49,443 nt of DNA, from NCBI RefSeq assembly GCF_000342045.1, contig NZ_AONQ01000033.1:1-49443 (forward strand), written 5' to 3'. The notes beneath the pieces were generated by a model. It did not search any database. It was not told where the DNA came from and saw only the letters and a list, made by a program, of their open reading frames with translations. Shown one piece after another: positions 17,659 to 25,638 of the stretch. The translations under genes were made by a program, and so were the position numbers. This DNA is from Paramagnetospirillum caucaseum. GTDB lineage: Bacteria > Pseudomonadota > Alphaproteobacteria > Rhodospirillales > Magnetospirillaceae. The stretch's first letter is position 1; the number at the start of each line of letters is the position of its first letter.

Positions 17659-18390
17659 GCAGCGCGCTGACGGTCACCGGCCTGGGCTACCGCTACCGTT
17701 CCGGCTTCGCCCTGGATGGCGTGGACTTCACCACCGAAGCCGGGGCCTTCACCGTTCTGCTCGGCCCCAACGGGGCGGGCAAGAGCACCCTGGTCAATCT
17801 GGTGACCCGTCTTTACTCCCCCGAAACCGGCGGCGTGTTCATCGGCGGCCACGACCTGGCGGCCGCGCCGGGCAAGGCCCTGGCCCGCCTGGGGGTGGTG
17901 TTCCAGCAATCCACCCTGGACCTCGACCTGTCGGTGGAGCGCAACCTGCGCTACGGCGCCGCCCTGCACGGGCTGTGGGGGGGGAGGGGCTGACCGGTCG
18001 ATCGAGGATGGCCTTGCCCGCTTCGGGCTGGAGGGGGCGCGCCGGCAGCCGGCCCGCGCCCTGTCGGGCGGCAACCGCCGCAAGCTGGAATTGGCCCGCG
18101 CCCTGGCCCACAAGCCCGCCGTCCTGGTCTGCGACGAGGCGACGGTTGGCCTCGACACGCCGTCGCGCCGGGCGCTGCTCGCCCATCTCCGCCTCCTGTG
18201 CCGGGAGGAGGGGCTGGCGGTGCTGTGGGCCACCCACCTGATGGACGAGGTGGAGGAGGCCGACCCGGTGGTGCTGCTCGAGGCCGGACGGGTGCGGGCT
18301 GCGGGATTGGCCGGGGAGCTGGTGCGGCGCACCGGCGCGCCGGGGCTGGAAGGCGCCTTCCAGGCCCTGCTGGCGGAGGCGGGGCCATGA
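17655..18390 (+). pseudogene. ABC transporter ATP-binding protein (PedB-like), frameshifted at a G8 tract
   Basis: The frame starting at 17655 encodes a normal ABC ATPase N-terminus with Walker A (LLGPNGAGKSTLVN) and the Q-loop (GVVFQQS) but hits a stop at 17991-17993. The rest (signature LSGGNRRKLELARAL, Walker B AVLVCDEATVGLD, switch ATHLMDE) continues in the +1 frame to 18390. Removing one G from the run of eight at 17967-17974 restores a single protein of about 244 residues joined as GLWGGGADRSIEDGLARFG. The neighbouring genes are intact and overlap by ATGA at both ends. The break may be a sequencing error, a genuine mutation or slippage at the G run; the sequence alone cannot decide. Confidence 0.8.
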
Positions 18391-19184
18391 GAACCGCCCT
18401 GGTCGCCCTGTGGGCCATTCTGCTGCGCGAGGGACTGCGCTTCCTGGGGCAGCGCGAGCGTATGATCTCGGCCCTGCTGCGCCCCATGCTGTGGCTGGTG
18501 ATCTTCGCCGCCGGCTTCCGGGCGGCGCTGGGCGTCGCCATCACGCCCCCCTACGAATCCTACATCACCTACGAGGTCTACATCCTGCCCGGCCTGATGG
18601 GCATGGTGCAGTTGTTCAACGGCATGCAGACCTCGCTGTCCATGGTCTACGACCGCGAGACCGGCTCCATGCGGGTGCTGCTGACCGCGCCGCTGCCGCG
18701 CTGGTGGCTGCTGGCCTGCAAGCTGCTGGCCGGCGCCCTGGTGTCGCTGGTCCAGGTCTACGCCTTCCTGGCCGCCGCCCTGGCTTTCGGGGTGGAGGTG
18801 CCGCCGTGGGGCCTGCTGGCGGCGTTGCCGGTGCTGCTGCTCACCGGGCTGATGCTCGGCGCGGCCGGGCTGTTCCTGTCCTCGGCCATCCGCCAGTTGG
18901 AGAACTTCGCCGGGGTGATGAACTTCGTGATCTTCCCGGCCTTTTTCCTGTCTTCGGCGCTGTACCCCCTGTGGAAGGTGGCCGAGACCAGCCCGCTGCT
19001 GGCCCGCCTCGCCCAGTTCAACCCCTTCACCCACGCGGTGGAGGCCATCCGCTTCGCCCTGTACCTGGATGTGGCGCCCCTGTCCCTGGCCTGGGTGCTG
19101 GGTGGTCTGGCGGTGTTCTTCGGTCTGGCGGTGTGGGGCTACGATCCGTCGCGCGGCTTCCTGGCGCGCCGGGTCATGGAATAG
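18387..19184 (+). CDS. ABC-2 type permease of PQQ-alcohol system (PedC-like)
   Basis: A 265-residue inner membrane protein with six predicted transmembrane helices (for example LLRPMLWLVIFAAGF, LLACKLLAGALVSLVQVYAF, LAWVLGGLAVFFGLAVWG), matching the ABC-2 permease family found in PQQ-alcohol gene sets. It pairs with the ATPase at 17655, with which it overlaps by four bases. ABC-2 permeases usually export, but the reported lanthanide phenotype of PedA1A2BC suggests uptake or handling of metal. It overlaps the convergent ATPase gene by 11 bases at its 3' end. Confidence 0.88.
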   Translation: MRTALVALWAILLREGLRFLGQRERMISALLRPMLWLVIFAAGFRAALGVAITPPYESYITYEVYILPGLMGMVQLFNGMQTSLSMVYDRETGSMRVLLTAPLPRWWLLACKLLAGALVSLVQVYAFLAAALAFGVEVPPWGLLAALPVLLLTGLMLGAAGLFLSSAIRQLENFAGVMNFVIFPAFFLSSALYPLWKVAETSPLLARLAQFNPFTHAVEAIRFALYLDVAPLSLAWVLGGLAVFFGLAVWGYDPSRGFLARRVME

Positions 19185-19743
19185 GGACCACCCTCTGGAC
19201 CAGTCCGTCCAGATCGGCGGGGTTGTGGCTGACCATCACCAGGGCCGGGCGGTGTTCGGCGCAATAGGCCATGACCGCCGCGCGGGTCGCCCGGGCGCTG
19301 TCCTCGTCCAGCGACACGAAGGGCTCGTCCAGCAGCAGGGCGGCGGGGCGGACCGCCAGGGCGCGGGCCACCGCCACCCGGCGCGCCATGCCGAGCGACA
19401 GGCGGCCGGGCAGCTTGTGGCCTTCCCCCGCCAGCCCCACCGCCGCCAGGGCGGCCTCGATCCCGGCGGGCGACAGGAAAGGGGCGACCAGGGCGATGTT
19501 GGCGGAAGCACTCATCCAGGGCAGCAGGCGCGGCTCCTGGAACACCATGCCCAGGCGCTCCGGTCGCTCGGCCCAGCCGGTGAAGGCATGATCGAGACCG
19601 GCCAGGATGCGCAGCAGGGTGGACTTGCCGCATCCCGAGGGACCGGTCACCGCCACCGCCTCGCCCGGCGCCACGTCGAGGCGGAAACCGGCCAGCACCA
19701 CCCGCTGGCCGAAGCGCTTTTCCGCCACATGGGCCCTAATCAC
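19174..19743 (-). CDS. ABC importer ATP-binding protein (second transporter)
   Basis: A 189-residue ATPase of the nitrate/taurine (SsuB/TauB-like) type, somewhat shorter than the family's usual 240 residues. It has Walker A (GPSGCGKSTLLRIL), the Q-loop (MVFQEPRLLPW), a signature reduced to LSLGMARRVAVARAL, and Walker B (ALLLDEPFVSLDED). GTG at 19743 overlaps the permease stop by eight bases. It is the third gene of a three-gene importer operon read from 21417. Its 3' end overlaps the convergent PedC-like gene by 11 bases. Confidence 0.88.
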   Translation of the reverse strand: MIRAHVAEKRFGQRVVLAGFRLDVAPGEAVAVTGPSGCGKSTLLRILAGLDHAFTGWAERPERLGMVFQEPRLLPWMSASANIALVAPFLSPAGIEAALAAVGLAGEGHKLPGRLSLGMARRVAVARALAVRPAALLLDEPFVSLDEDSARATRAAVMAYCAEHRPALVMVSHNPADLDGLVQRVVPIP

Positions 19744-20482
19744 GCCAGTGCGCCGCCCGGCGCTCGATGGGGGCGAGGAGAGCCAGCTCGATGGCCTGGA
19801 TCACCAGGATGAAGGCCAGGGAATAGGCCAGGATGCCGGCCACGTCGAAGCCCTGGAAGAACAGATGTAGCTTGAAGCCGATGCCGTCGCTGCGGCCGAG
19901 CAATTCCACCACCAGGACGATCTTCCAGATCAGCGCCAGGCCCGAGCGCGCCGCCACCATCAGGTAAGGCATCAGTTGCGGCAGCGCCACATGGCGCAGC
20001 GCCGCCCAGCGTCCCAGGCGGTAGACCCGCGCCAGATCGCCATACAAGGGGTCGAGGGTGCGGGCGCCTTCGCGCAAGGTGACCACCACGCCGGGAATCT
20101 TGTTGAGCGCCACGGCGGCCAGGGCGGCGCCCTCGGTCAGGCCGAACCACACGAAGCACAGGATGGCGGTGACCAGGGCGGGCAGGTTGAGGAAGAACAC
20201 CACCCAGCCGTCGAACAGCCGGTCGAGCGCCGCCACCCGCCCCAGCGCGACGCCGAGGACCGACCCCACGGTCAGGGCCAGGGCGAAGGAGGCCGCGACG
20301 CGGGCCAGGGTCACGCCCAGATGGTGGAGCAGGTCGCCCTGGCCCGCCGCCTTGACCAGGGCCGCCAGCACCAGTCCGGGCGGCGGCAGGGTGGCGGCGG
20401 GGGCGATCAGGGAGCCCGCCTGCCACGCCGCCAGCAGCAGGATCAGGGACAGGGCCTGCCAGGCGATGCGCTGTCCCGTCAC
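19736..20482 (-). CDS. ABC importer permease (second transporter)
   Basis: A 248-residue inner membrane permease of the binding-protein-dependent family, with about six helices and the EAA-type cytoplasmic loop (LYGDLARVYRLGRWAALRHVALPQLMPYLM). It resembles SsuC/TauC-type permeases. It starts with GTG at 20482, overlapping the TGA of the binding-protein gene (GTGA), and ends inside the start of the ATPase gene. The imported compound is unknown. Confidence 0.88.
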   Translation of the reverse strand: MTGQRIAWQALSLILLLAAWQAGSLIAPAATLPPPGLVLAALVKAAGQGDLLHHLGVTLARVAASFALALTVGSVLGVALGRVAALDRLFDGWVVFFLNLPALVTAILCFVWFGLTEGAALAAVALNKIPGVVVTLREGARTLDPLYGDLARVYRLGRWAALRHVALPQLMPYLMVAARSGLALIWKIVLVVELLGRSDGIGFKLHLFFQGFDVAGILAYSLAFILVIQAIELALLAPIERRAAHWRD

Positions 20483-21417
20483 CAGAAGGTGCCCGGCTGG
20501 AGAACGGGCGACGGTCCGACCAGTTCCTCGCCGCCCAGTTCGGCCAACAGGGCGTAGAGCCGCCGGGCGGAATCCAGGTCGGCCATGCCGGGCATGCCGG
20601 CGCAGAACCCGGCGCGGTAGCCTTCGCGGGTGCGGGCATCGTTGGCCCGCGTCAGGCGGTCGAGACCCGTCCAGTCGAAGCCGGGGGCGCACATCAGGGT
20701 GCGGGTCTCGGCCTCGGCCCGGCGGAAGGCTTCGATCTCGGCGCGGTGGGATGCCGCCCATCCGCTGTGGAAGATCCAGCCGATCAGCGGCGGTGGCGTC
20801 TCCAGTCCCAGTTCGGCGGGAATGGCCGCCACGTCCAACAGGCGGCGGAAGCCCTTGGCCTCCAGCGGCACCGCCGAGGGCCAGAAGGTCAGCAGGGCGT
20901 CCAGGCGCCCGGCCTCCAACTGCTGGGCCAGCAGCGGCGGAGCACCGTAACTCTTGTTCACGGCGCGGTCGAGGTCCATGCCGTGACGCCTGGCGGCCAG
21001 GGCGCGCAACAGCAGCCAGCTCTTGTCCAGCGGCCCGCCGGCCACGCCCAGCTTGCGCCCGGCCAGATCGGCCAGGGTCCTGACGGGCGAGGCCTCGGGG
21101 ACCAGCAGGGCGCCGGTCATGCCCACCCAGGGAACAAAGGTCAGGTCGTGGCCCATGGCCCGCTGGCGCGACACCCACAGCCAGTCGCCGACCACCGCGT
21201 CCACCGTGCCGCCCAGCAGCGCCACCGCCGCCGAATCCTTGCCGGCCAGTTCCTGGGGCCGCACCTGGATGCCGTGGACATCATCCAGCCGGTGCGAGCG
21301 CATGGTCTCGATCTCCCATTGGGCGGTGCCGAAGGCCAGCAGGCCGAGCCGGATGGGCTCGGCGGCGGCGGCCGGCAGGGCCGACAGCAACACGATCAGC
21401 AACGGCGCAAGGCGCAT
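20479..21417 (-). CDS. ABC importer substrate-binding protein (NMT1/SsuA-like)
   Basis: A 312-residue periplasmic protein: signal peptide (MRLAPLLIVLLSALPAAAA) and a type II binding-protein fold of the NMT1/SsuA group (LAGKDSAAVALLGGTVDAVVGDW, then TLADLAGRKLGVAGGPLDKSW). The ligand is unknown; because the operon is under a regulon operator, a molecule tied to alcohol oxidation, a metal chelate or an organic acid is possible. GGAGGG lies before the ATG at 21417. It leads the operon with permease and ATPase genes. Confidence 0.85.
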   Translation of the reverse strand: MRLAPLLIVLLSALPAAAAEPIRLGLLAFGTAQWEIETMRSHRLDDVHGIQVRPQELAGKDSAAVALLGGTVDAVVGDWLWVSRQRAMGHDLTFVPWVGMTGALLVPEASPVRTLADLAGRKLGVAGGPLDKSWLLLRALAARRHGMDLDRAVNKSYGAPPLLAQQLEAGRLDALLTFWPSAVPLEAKGFRRLLDVAAIPAELGLETPPPLIGWIFHSGWAASHRAEIEAFRRAEAETRTLMCAPGFDWTGLDRLTRANDARTREGYRAGFCAGMPGMADLDSARRLYALLAELGGEELVGPSPVLQPGTFW

Positions 21418-21440
21418 GGGCGGCTCCCTCCATTGCGGCC

Positions 21441-21486
21441 AGTCTAGGAAGGCGCGGGGGGCTGGGGTATTGGACCTATTGCCAAT
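21441..21486. promoter_or_regulatory. PQQ-regulon operator between second ABC operon and CxxxCW gene
   Basis: ATTGGACCTATTGCCAAT (21469-21486) is closest to the consensus, with ATTGG/CCAAT arms. On the minus strand TAGACT (21446 to 21441) lies 22 bases away before the ABC operon; on the plus strand GATGAT lies 22 bases away before the CxxxCW gene. It may drive both directions. Confidence 0.7.
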
Positions 21487-21520
21487 GGGCCGGGTGAAGC
21501 GGCAGCCGGATGATGGCGGC

Positions 21521-22030
21521 ATGAAGCGCCTTGTCCTCGCCCTGCTGTTGCTTGCTCTCCCGGCCTGGGCCGACGACGGATACCGCACGGGCGATTATCG
21601 CGCCCCGGTGCCGCTGGAACTGGAGGGCGCCGTCACCCTCGACACCGACGAGGCCCGCGACCTGCTGGCCGGGGGTGGGGTGGTGGTCATCGACGTGCTG
21701 CCCGCGCCGCGCCGCGCCGCCGACGGTGCCTGGCTGGTTCCCAAGCCGCGCCTCAGCCTGCCCGGCGCGGTATGGCTGGCCAATGCCGGCTACGGCGATC
21801 TGCCGCCCGCCATGGAGGCGTGGTTCGCCGGGCAGTTGAATCGGCTGAGCGGCGGCGACACGGCCCGTCCGCTGCTGTTCTTCTGCATCATCGATTGCTG
21901 GATGAGCTGGAACGCCGCCCGGCGGGCGTTGTCGCTGGGCCATCGCCGCGTCTACTGGTACCCGGACGGCTCGGACGGCTGGGCCTTCGCCGGCTTGCCG
22001 CTGGAGCGGGTGGACCCGCGCGGCCCGTGA
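21521..22030 (+). CDS. PQQ-dependent catabolism-associated CxxCW-motif protein
   Basis: A 169-residue exported protein (signal peptide MKRLVLALLLLALPAWA) with a rhodanese-like fold: a VVVIDVLPAPRR segment and the family hallmark FFCIIDCWMSWNAARRA (Cys-x3-Cys-Trp as seen here). This family is found almost only with PQQ-alcohol systems; its activity is not known, but the Cys pair suggests redox or sulfur chemistry, perhaps linked to the SoxYZ-like carrier. It starts 34 bases after the operator dyad and converges with the cytochrome-Cache gene. Confidence 0.88.
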   Translation: MKRLVLALLLLALPAWADDGYRTGDYRAPVPLELEGAVTLDTDEARDLLAGGGVVVIDVLPAPRRAADGAWLVPKPRLSLPGAVWLANAGYGDLPPAMEAWFAGQLNRLSGGDTARPLLFFCIIDCWMSWNAARRALSLGHRRVYWYPDGSDGWAFAGLPLERVDPRGP

Positions 22031-22059
22031 AGGAGCCGCGCGGCCCCTTGGGCCTATCC

Positions 22060-22090
22060 GACCTGCGATGAGTTTCACTCAACGCAGGTC
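22060..22090. terminator. Bidirectional hairpin between convergent genes
   Basis: GACCTGCG (22060-22067) pairs with CGCAGGTC (22083-22090), with an inner TGAG/CTCA stem and a 5-base loop. It lies between the CxxxCW stop and the cytochrome-Cache stop. No T run follows. Confidence 0.55.
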
Positions 22091-22094
22091 AGTA

Positions 22095-22856
22095 TCAGTG
22101 AAAGTAATACCCGACGCCGACGATGTGATCACCGACCCGCTGGATCATGGAGCGCTTCTTTTCCACCCGGTTGTCGACCCGGTTCAGCCACATGTAGTCC
22201 ACCTCGCCCTTGCCGGCGGCATTGGCGATGTTGATCATCTCGCGGACGATGGCCTTGCCCTCGGCGTCGTGCAGGTTGGCGGCGTCGCTGCCGGTCAGCC
22301 TGGGATTGCCGCCCGACGCCATGTACCTGCCGTTCATGTCGAAGACGAAGACGTAGAGGTCGCGGGCGATGAAGCCGCCCTTGGGGTCGTTGAAGGCGGG
22401 GAAGGCCTTGTCCGGCCCGTCGCTCCTGAGCTTGCCCACGGCGCGCTCCAGCAGCACGCGGGCCTGTTCCGGTCCCATGCTGTCGCCGAAGGTCTTGAGA
22501 TAGGCGATCAGGTAGTCCTGCTCGGCGCGGTCGGTGACCGCCACATGGCGCATGCGGGTGCCGGGCACCACCTTGTCGTTGCCGGCGATCCAGGCGCGCA
22601 GGTTGTCCTCGGTCCACACGATGTTGGCGGCCTTCAGCGCTTCGGAATACATGAAGGTGGGCAGCGAGGCCGCCGGGCGCCCCACCACGCCGTGCAGGTT
22701 GGGGCCGAAGCCCTGCTTGCCGCTCTCGGCGGAATGGCAGGCCTTGCAGCGCTCGAAGACGTGGCTGCCGGCGATCTCCTCGACGGTGGCGGCGCCGGCG
22801 GGCAGGGCGGCGGTCAGCAGGGCGGTGCCCAGCAGGGCGGCAGGCAGGCGTTTCAT
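22095..22856 (-). CDS. Cytochrome c fused to a Cache sensor-type domain
   Basis: A 253-residue exported protein. After a signal peptide (MKRLPAALLGTALLTAALPAGA) comes a class I cytochrome c domain with Cys37-x-x-Cys40-His41 (CKACH) and a likely Met ligand in GTRMRHVAV. The last 110 residues form a Cache-like domain (VFVFDMNGRYMASGGNPRLTG, then YMWLNRVDNRVEKKRSMIQRV), normally an extracytoplasmic ligand sensor. The fusion suggests electron transfer controlled by a small ligand, or a haem-linked sensor; this is inference. The start at 22856 is chosen for its signal peptide. A regulon operator precedes it. Confidence 0.85.
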   Translation of the reverse strand: MKRLPAALLGTALLTAALPAGAATVEEIAGSHVFERCKACHSAESGKQGFGPNLHGVVGRPAASLPTFMYSEALKAANIVWTEDNLRAWIAGNDKVVPGTRMRHVAVTDRAEQDYLIAYLKTFGDSMGPEQARVLLERAVGKLRSDGPDKAFPAFNDPKGGFIARDLYVFVFDMNGRYMASGGNPRLTGSDAANLHDAEGKAIVREMINIANAAGKGEVDYMWLNRVDNRVEKKRSMIQRVGDHIVGVGYYFH

Positions 22857-22893
22857 GGGTCCAGGTCTCCCCCGACGGTCTCGATGGGCGGGG

Positions 22894-22939
22894 AGGCTAG
22901 CACCCACCCCCGGCCCCGGCCATTAGACCTAGGGACAAG
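22894..22939 (-). promoter_or_regulatory. PQQ-regulon operator of the cytochrome-Cache gene
   Basis: The plus strand reads ATTAGACCTAGGGACAAG at 22922-22939; on the minus strand, 22 bases further, is TAGCCT (22899 to 22894), about 38 bases before the ATG. The operator overlaps the last codons of the M48 peptidase gene. Confidence 0.6.
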
Positions 22940-23957
22940 CCTCGCCCCGCAGCCGCGCCAGCCGCTGGCGGGGCGGCGGGTGGGGATGGTGGAAGGCGGC
23001 CCACAGTTTTTCCGGCTCGGGGGCCTGGGCATTGGTGCCGTACAGGCGCTCCAGGGCGCGGGCGAAGGGCTCGGCTCCGGCCCGGGCGGCGGCATGACGG
23101 TCGGCCTGCTCCTCCCAGCGGCGGATCAGGCGGGATTCCAGCGGCCGTACCGGCAGGGCCAGGACCGGCGCGGCCAGCACCAGCAGGGCCAGGGTGGAGG
23201 TCATGTCCTCCCCCGCCCCCCACGCCAGGGCCAGCAGCAGGGCGGCCAGCAGCAGGCGCCAGGCCAGGAACCATTCCCGGTGGCGGTGGGCCAGGTGCCC
23301 GGCCTCGTGGGCCAGCACCGCCGCCGCCTCGCCGGGGGACAGGGCCTGGACCAGGGTGTCGTTGAGGACGATGCGCCGCCAGGGGCCGATGCCTTCGGCG
23401 CGGGCGTTGAGTTGGCCGCTGCGGCTGCCCTCGTCCGAGACCCAGACCGGCACCGGGGCGTGAAGGCCGGCGGGGGCCGGGGCGAGGTGCCGGCCCGATG
23501 GCGGGGCGATCTCCCGCCACAGCAGCAAGGTGGCCAGGGCCACCCAGGCGGCAGCCCAGCCATGCCCCGCCACCACGGCCAGGGGAAGCGCGGGGGGCAA
23601 CTCCCGGCCCAGGCGCCGCGCCTGTTCGGCCAGGACGTTCCGGGCATTCCACGCGCCGCCCAGGCGGCGGCCCCAGGCGGCGAAGGGCTGGTCGAACAGG
23701 GCGCGGATCAGCAGGGCGGCGGGCAGGGCGCCCCACGGACCGCACAGCTTCACCAGGAATGCGCCGCCGCCCAGCGCGGCCAGGACCGCCAGCCCGGACT
23801 GGCCCAGGCCGCGCGCCGCCAGCAGGCGGACCCGCGCGGCCTCCTGGATCAGGGTCCGGCCTTCGGCGTGAGCGCGCAGCCAGGCCAGGGCGCGTCCCGC
23901 CAGCCACGCCTCGATCACGGCATGGGCCAGGGCGGCCAACAGCACTGCCTGGAACAT
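22929..23957 (-). CDS. M48-family membrane metallopeptidase
   Basis: A 342-residue membrane protein with several hydrophobic segments and a zinc-peptidase motif His217-Glu218-Ala-Gly-His221 (LAHEAGHLAHRHREW) plus a downstream Glu in EEQADRHAA, as in HtpX/Ste24-type M48 enzymes. The catalytic part faces the membrane surface. It sits between regulon genes and directly upstream, on the other strand, of pqqDE. No pqqF/pqqG (M16) peptidase is in the window, so it is a candidate to trim the PqqA peptide, though envelope quality control is equally possible. The start at 23957 avoids overlapping the pqqDE operator; the frame opens to 24005. Confidence 0.78.
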   Translation of the reverse strand: MFQAVLLAALAHAVIEAWLAGRALAWLRAHAEGRTLIQEAARVRLLAARGLGQSGLAVLAALGGGAFLVKLCGPWGALPAALLIRALFDQPFAAWGRRLGGAWNARNVLAEQARRLGRELPPALPLAVVAGHGWAAAWVALATLLLWREIAPPSGRHLAPAPAGLHAPVPVWVSDEGSRSGQLNARAEGIGPWRRIVLNDTLVQALSPGEAAAVLAHEAGHLAHRHREWFLAWRLLLAALLLALAWGAGEDMTSTLALLVLAAPVLALPVRPLESRLIRRWEEQADRHAAARAGAEPFARALERLYGTNAQAPEPEKLWAAFHHPHPPPRQRLARLRGEACP

Positions 23958-23961
23958 TGGG

Positions 23962-24008
23962 ATTAGACCTATTGCCAATTGCCGCGCCGAGCCCCCGGTC
24001 AACACAAT
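23962..24008 (+). promoter_or_regulatory. PQQ-regulon operator of pqqDE
   Basis: ATTAGACCTATTGCCAAT (23962-23979) is followed after 23 bases by CACAAT (24003-24008), a moderate -10. A leader of roughly 77 AT-rich bases leads to the pqqD start. Confidence 0.65.
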
Positions 24009-24091
24009 GTGGCCGGATGCAACGGCGAATGATATGGTCTCAGAGCCTGTTCATCAATAAATATAAAGTACAATGCCAATGCGAGGGCGGT

Positions 24092-24385
24092 ATGTCTGGT
24101 GTTGATGAAGTCAATGATGCGGATTTTATTGAGATTCATCCCATGTACATGCTGCGCTGGGAGGAGTCTGAGCAGGCGCATATCCTTCTGTACCCGGAAG
24201 GAATTGTGAAGCTCAACTCATCTGCAGGGGAAATACTCAAGCGTTTTGTCGGCGGGCGTCTGGTGGCCGAGGTGGTCGCCGAATTGTCGGCGCTGTGCCC
24301 GGACGAGGACATCGCCGCCGACATCCTGGCCTTCCTGGAGATAGCCAATGACAAAGGATGGACCCGCAAGGCCGCTCAGGCTTGA
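24092..24385 (+). CDS. pqqD: PQQ peptide chaperone PqqD
   Basis: A 97-residue protein of the PqqD family, the chaperone that holds PqqA and presents it to PqqE. Visible family features are MLRWEESEQAHILLYPEGIVKLNSSAGEILKRF and the small winged-helix tail. The start at 24092 has GAGGGCGG upstream; the frame stays open further upstream but without likely coding. Its first half is clearly more AT-rich than the surrounding genes. The last 38 bases overlap pqqE, so the two are coupled. Confidence 0.93.
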   Translation: MSGVDEVNDADFIEIHPMYMLRWEESEQAHILLYPEGIVKLNSSAGEILKRFVGGRLVAEVVAELSALCPDEDIAADILAFLEIANDKGWTRKAAQA

Positions 24386-25475
24386 CGGACAGGGCAAGCC
24401 GCTCTGGCTGGTCTGCGAACTGACCTACAAGTGCCCGCTGAAATGCCCGTGGTGCAACAACCCGCTGGAATTCGGCTCCATCCGCGATGAACTGTCCACC
24501 GAGGAGTGGAAGCGGGTGCTGCGCGAGTCCCGCGCGCTCGGCAGCCTGCAACTGGGCTTCACCGGCGGCGAGCCGCTGGTGCGCAAGGACCTGGAGGAAC
24601 TGGTGGCCGAGGCCGACCGGCTGGGCTTCTACACCAACCTGATCACCTCGACGGTGGGCATGGATGCCGAGCGGCTGGGCCGTCTCAAGGCGGCGGGCCT
24701 GAAGCAGATCCAGGTCAGCCTGCAATCCCACGACGCCGACACCACCAACACCCTGGTGGGGGCGCCGGTGCACCAGCACAAGATCGACATGATCCGCGAG
24801 ATCAAGGCCCAGGGCTTTCCGGTGGTGCTGAACATCCCGGTGGTGCGCCAGAACATCGCCCATACCACGGCCTATCTGGAATTGGCCCTGGAACTGGGGG
24901 TCGATTACGTCGAGTTCGCCAACGTCCAGTACTACAACTGGGCCCTGGTCAACCGCGACGAACTGATGCCGACCCTGGAGGAGTTGCGGGAGTCCGAGGC
25001 GGCCATCAACGCCTTCCGCGCCCGGATCGGCAAGCGGATGACCATCTACTTCGTCATCCCCGACTATTTCAACGGTCGCCCCAAGGCCTGCATGAACGGC
25101 TGGGGCTCGATCATCATGACCATCGCCCCCGACGGCCTGGCGCTGCCCTGCCAGGAGGCGCGCCTCCTCGAGGGCCTCGACTTCCCCTCGGTGCGCGACC
25201 ATTCGGTGGAATGGATCTGGAAGGATTCCCCCGCCTTCAAGACCTATCGCGGCGACGACTGGATGAAGGAGCCCTGCCGCTCCTGCGACGAGAAGGAAAA
25301 GGATTTCGGCGGCTGCCGCTGCCAGGCCTATCTGCTGACCGGCGACGCCGCCAACCCCGATCCCGCCTGCTCGAAATCGCCCTTCCATCACAAGATCGGC
25401 CAGGCGATCGTCGAGGCGCACCGGCCGCTGCGCAACTCCCGGCCCCTGGTGATGCGCCAGGCCGGGGCATCTTAG
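24348..25475 (+). CDS. pqqE: PqqA peptide cyclase PqqE (radical SAM)
   Basis: A 375-residue radical SAM enzyme that links Glu and Tyr of PqqA by a carbon-carbon bond, the first step of PQQ synthesis. The Cys29-x3-Cys33-x2-Cys36 cluster (CPLKCPWC) binds the SAM [4Fe-4S] cluster. GFTGGEPLVRKDL is the SAM-contact region, and the C-terminal Cys residues (CMNGWG, ALPCQEAR, CRSCDEKEKDFGGCRC, PACSKS) form the SPASM auxiliary clusters. Length and motifs are standard. It starts inside pqqD and is followed by a separate operator for pqqA. Confidence 0.97.
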   Translation: MTKDGPARPLRLDGQGKPLWLVCELTYKCPLKCPWCNNPLEFGSIRDELSTEEWKRVLRESRALGSLQLGFTGGEPLVRKDLEELVAEADRLGFYTNLITSTVGMDAERLGRLKAAGLKQIQVSLQSHDADTTNTLVGAPVHQHKIDMIREIKAQGFPVVLNIPVVRQNIAHTTAYLELALELGVDYVEFANVQYYNWALVNRDELMPTLEELRESEAAINAFRARIGKRMTIYFVIPDYFNGRPKACMNGWGSIIMTIAPDGLALPCQEARLLEGLDFPSVRDHSVEWIWKDSPAFKTYRGDDWMKEPCRSCDEKEKDFGGCRCQAYLLTGDAANPDPACSKSPFHHKIGQAIVEAHRPLRNSRPLVMRQAGAS

Positions 25476-25517
25476 ACCTATTGGCAATTTCGACGCTGGC
25501 GGCCTGGGGCGTAGGCT
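25471..25517 (+). promoter_or_regulatory. PQQ-regulon operator and promoter of pqqA
   Basis: CTTAGACCTATTGGCAAT (25471-25488) overlaps the pqqE stop codon; 23 bases later comes TAGGCT (25512-25517), about 40 bases before pqqA. A separate promoter fits the need for much more PqqA substrate than enzymes. Confidence 0.7.
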
Positions 25518-25557
25518 GCTTGCGTGTATCTCTCTCTCTAACAGCGAGGAACCTGTC

Positions 25558-25632
25558 ATGAAGTGGGAAAAGCCGGCCTATTGCGACCTGCGTATGGGCT
25601 TCGAAGTCACCGCGTACGTCTTCGTGCGCTGA
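25558..25632 (+). CDS. pqqA: PQQ precursor peptide PqqA
   Basis: A 24-residue peptide starting MKWEKPAYCDLRMGFEVTAY with the diagnostic Glu16-x3-Tyr20 that supply the atoms of PQQ. The ending VFVR is also typical. AGCGAGGA lies about eight bases before the ATG. It is placed after pqqDE instead of at the head of the pqq operon, with its own operator, and is followed at once by a strong hairpin that probably limits read-through or protects the short message. Confidence 0.97.
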   Translation: MKWEKPAYCDLRMGFEVTAYVFVR

Positions 25633-25638
25633 CCATCG

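Noticed and set aside
22068-23966. A 632-codon plus-strand frame opposite the cytochrome and M48 genes
   Set aside because: Both minus-strand genes carry functional motifs (CxxCH, HEAGH); the plus frame is low-complexity.
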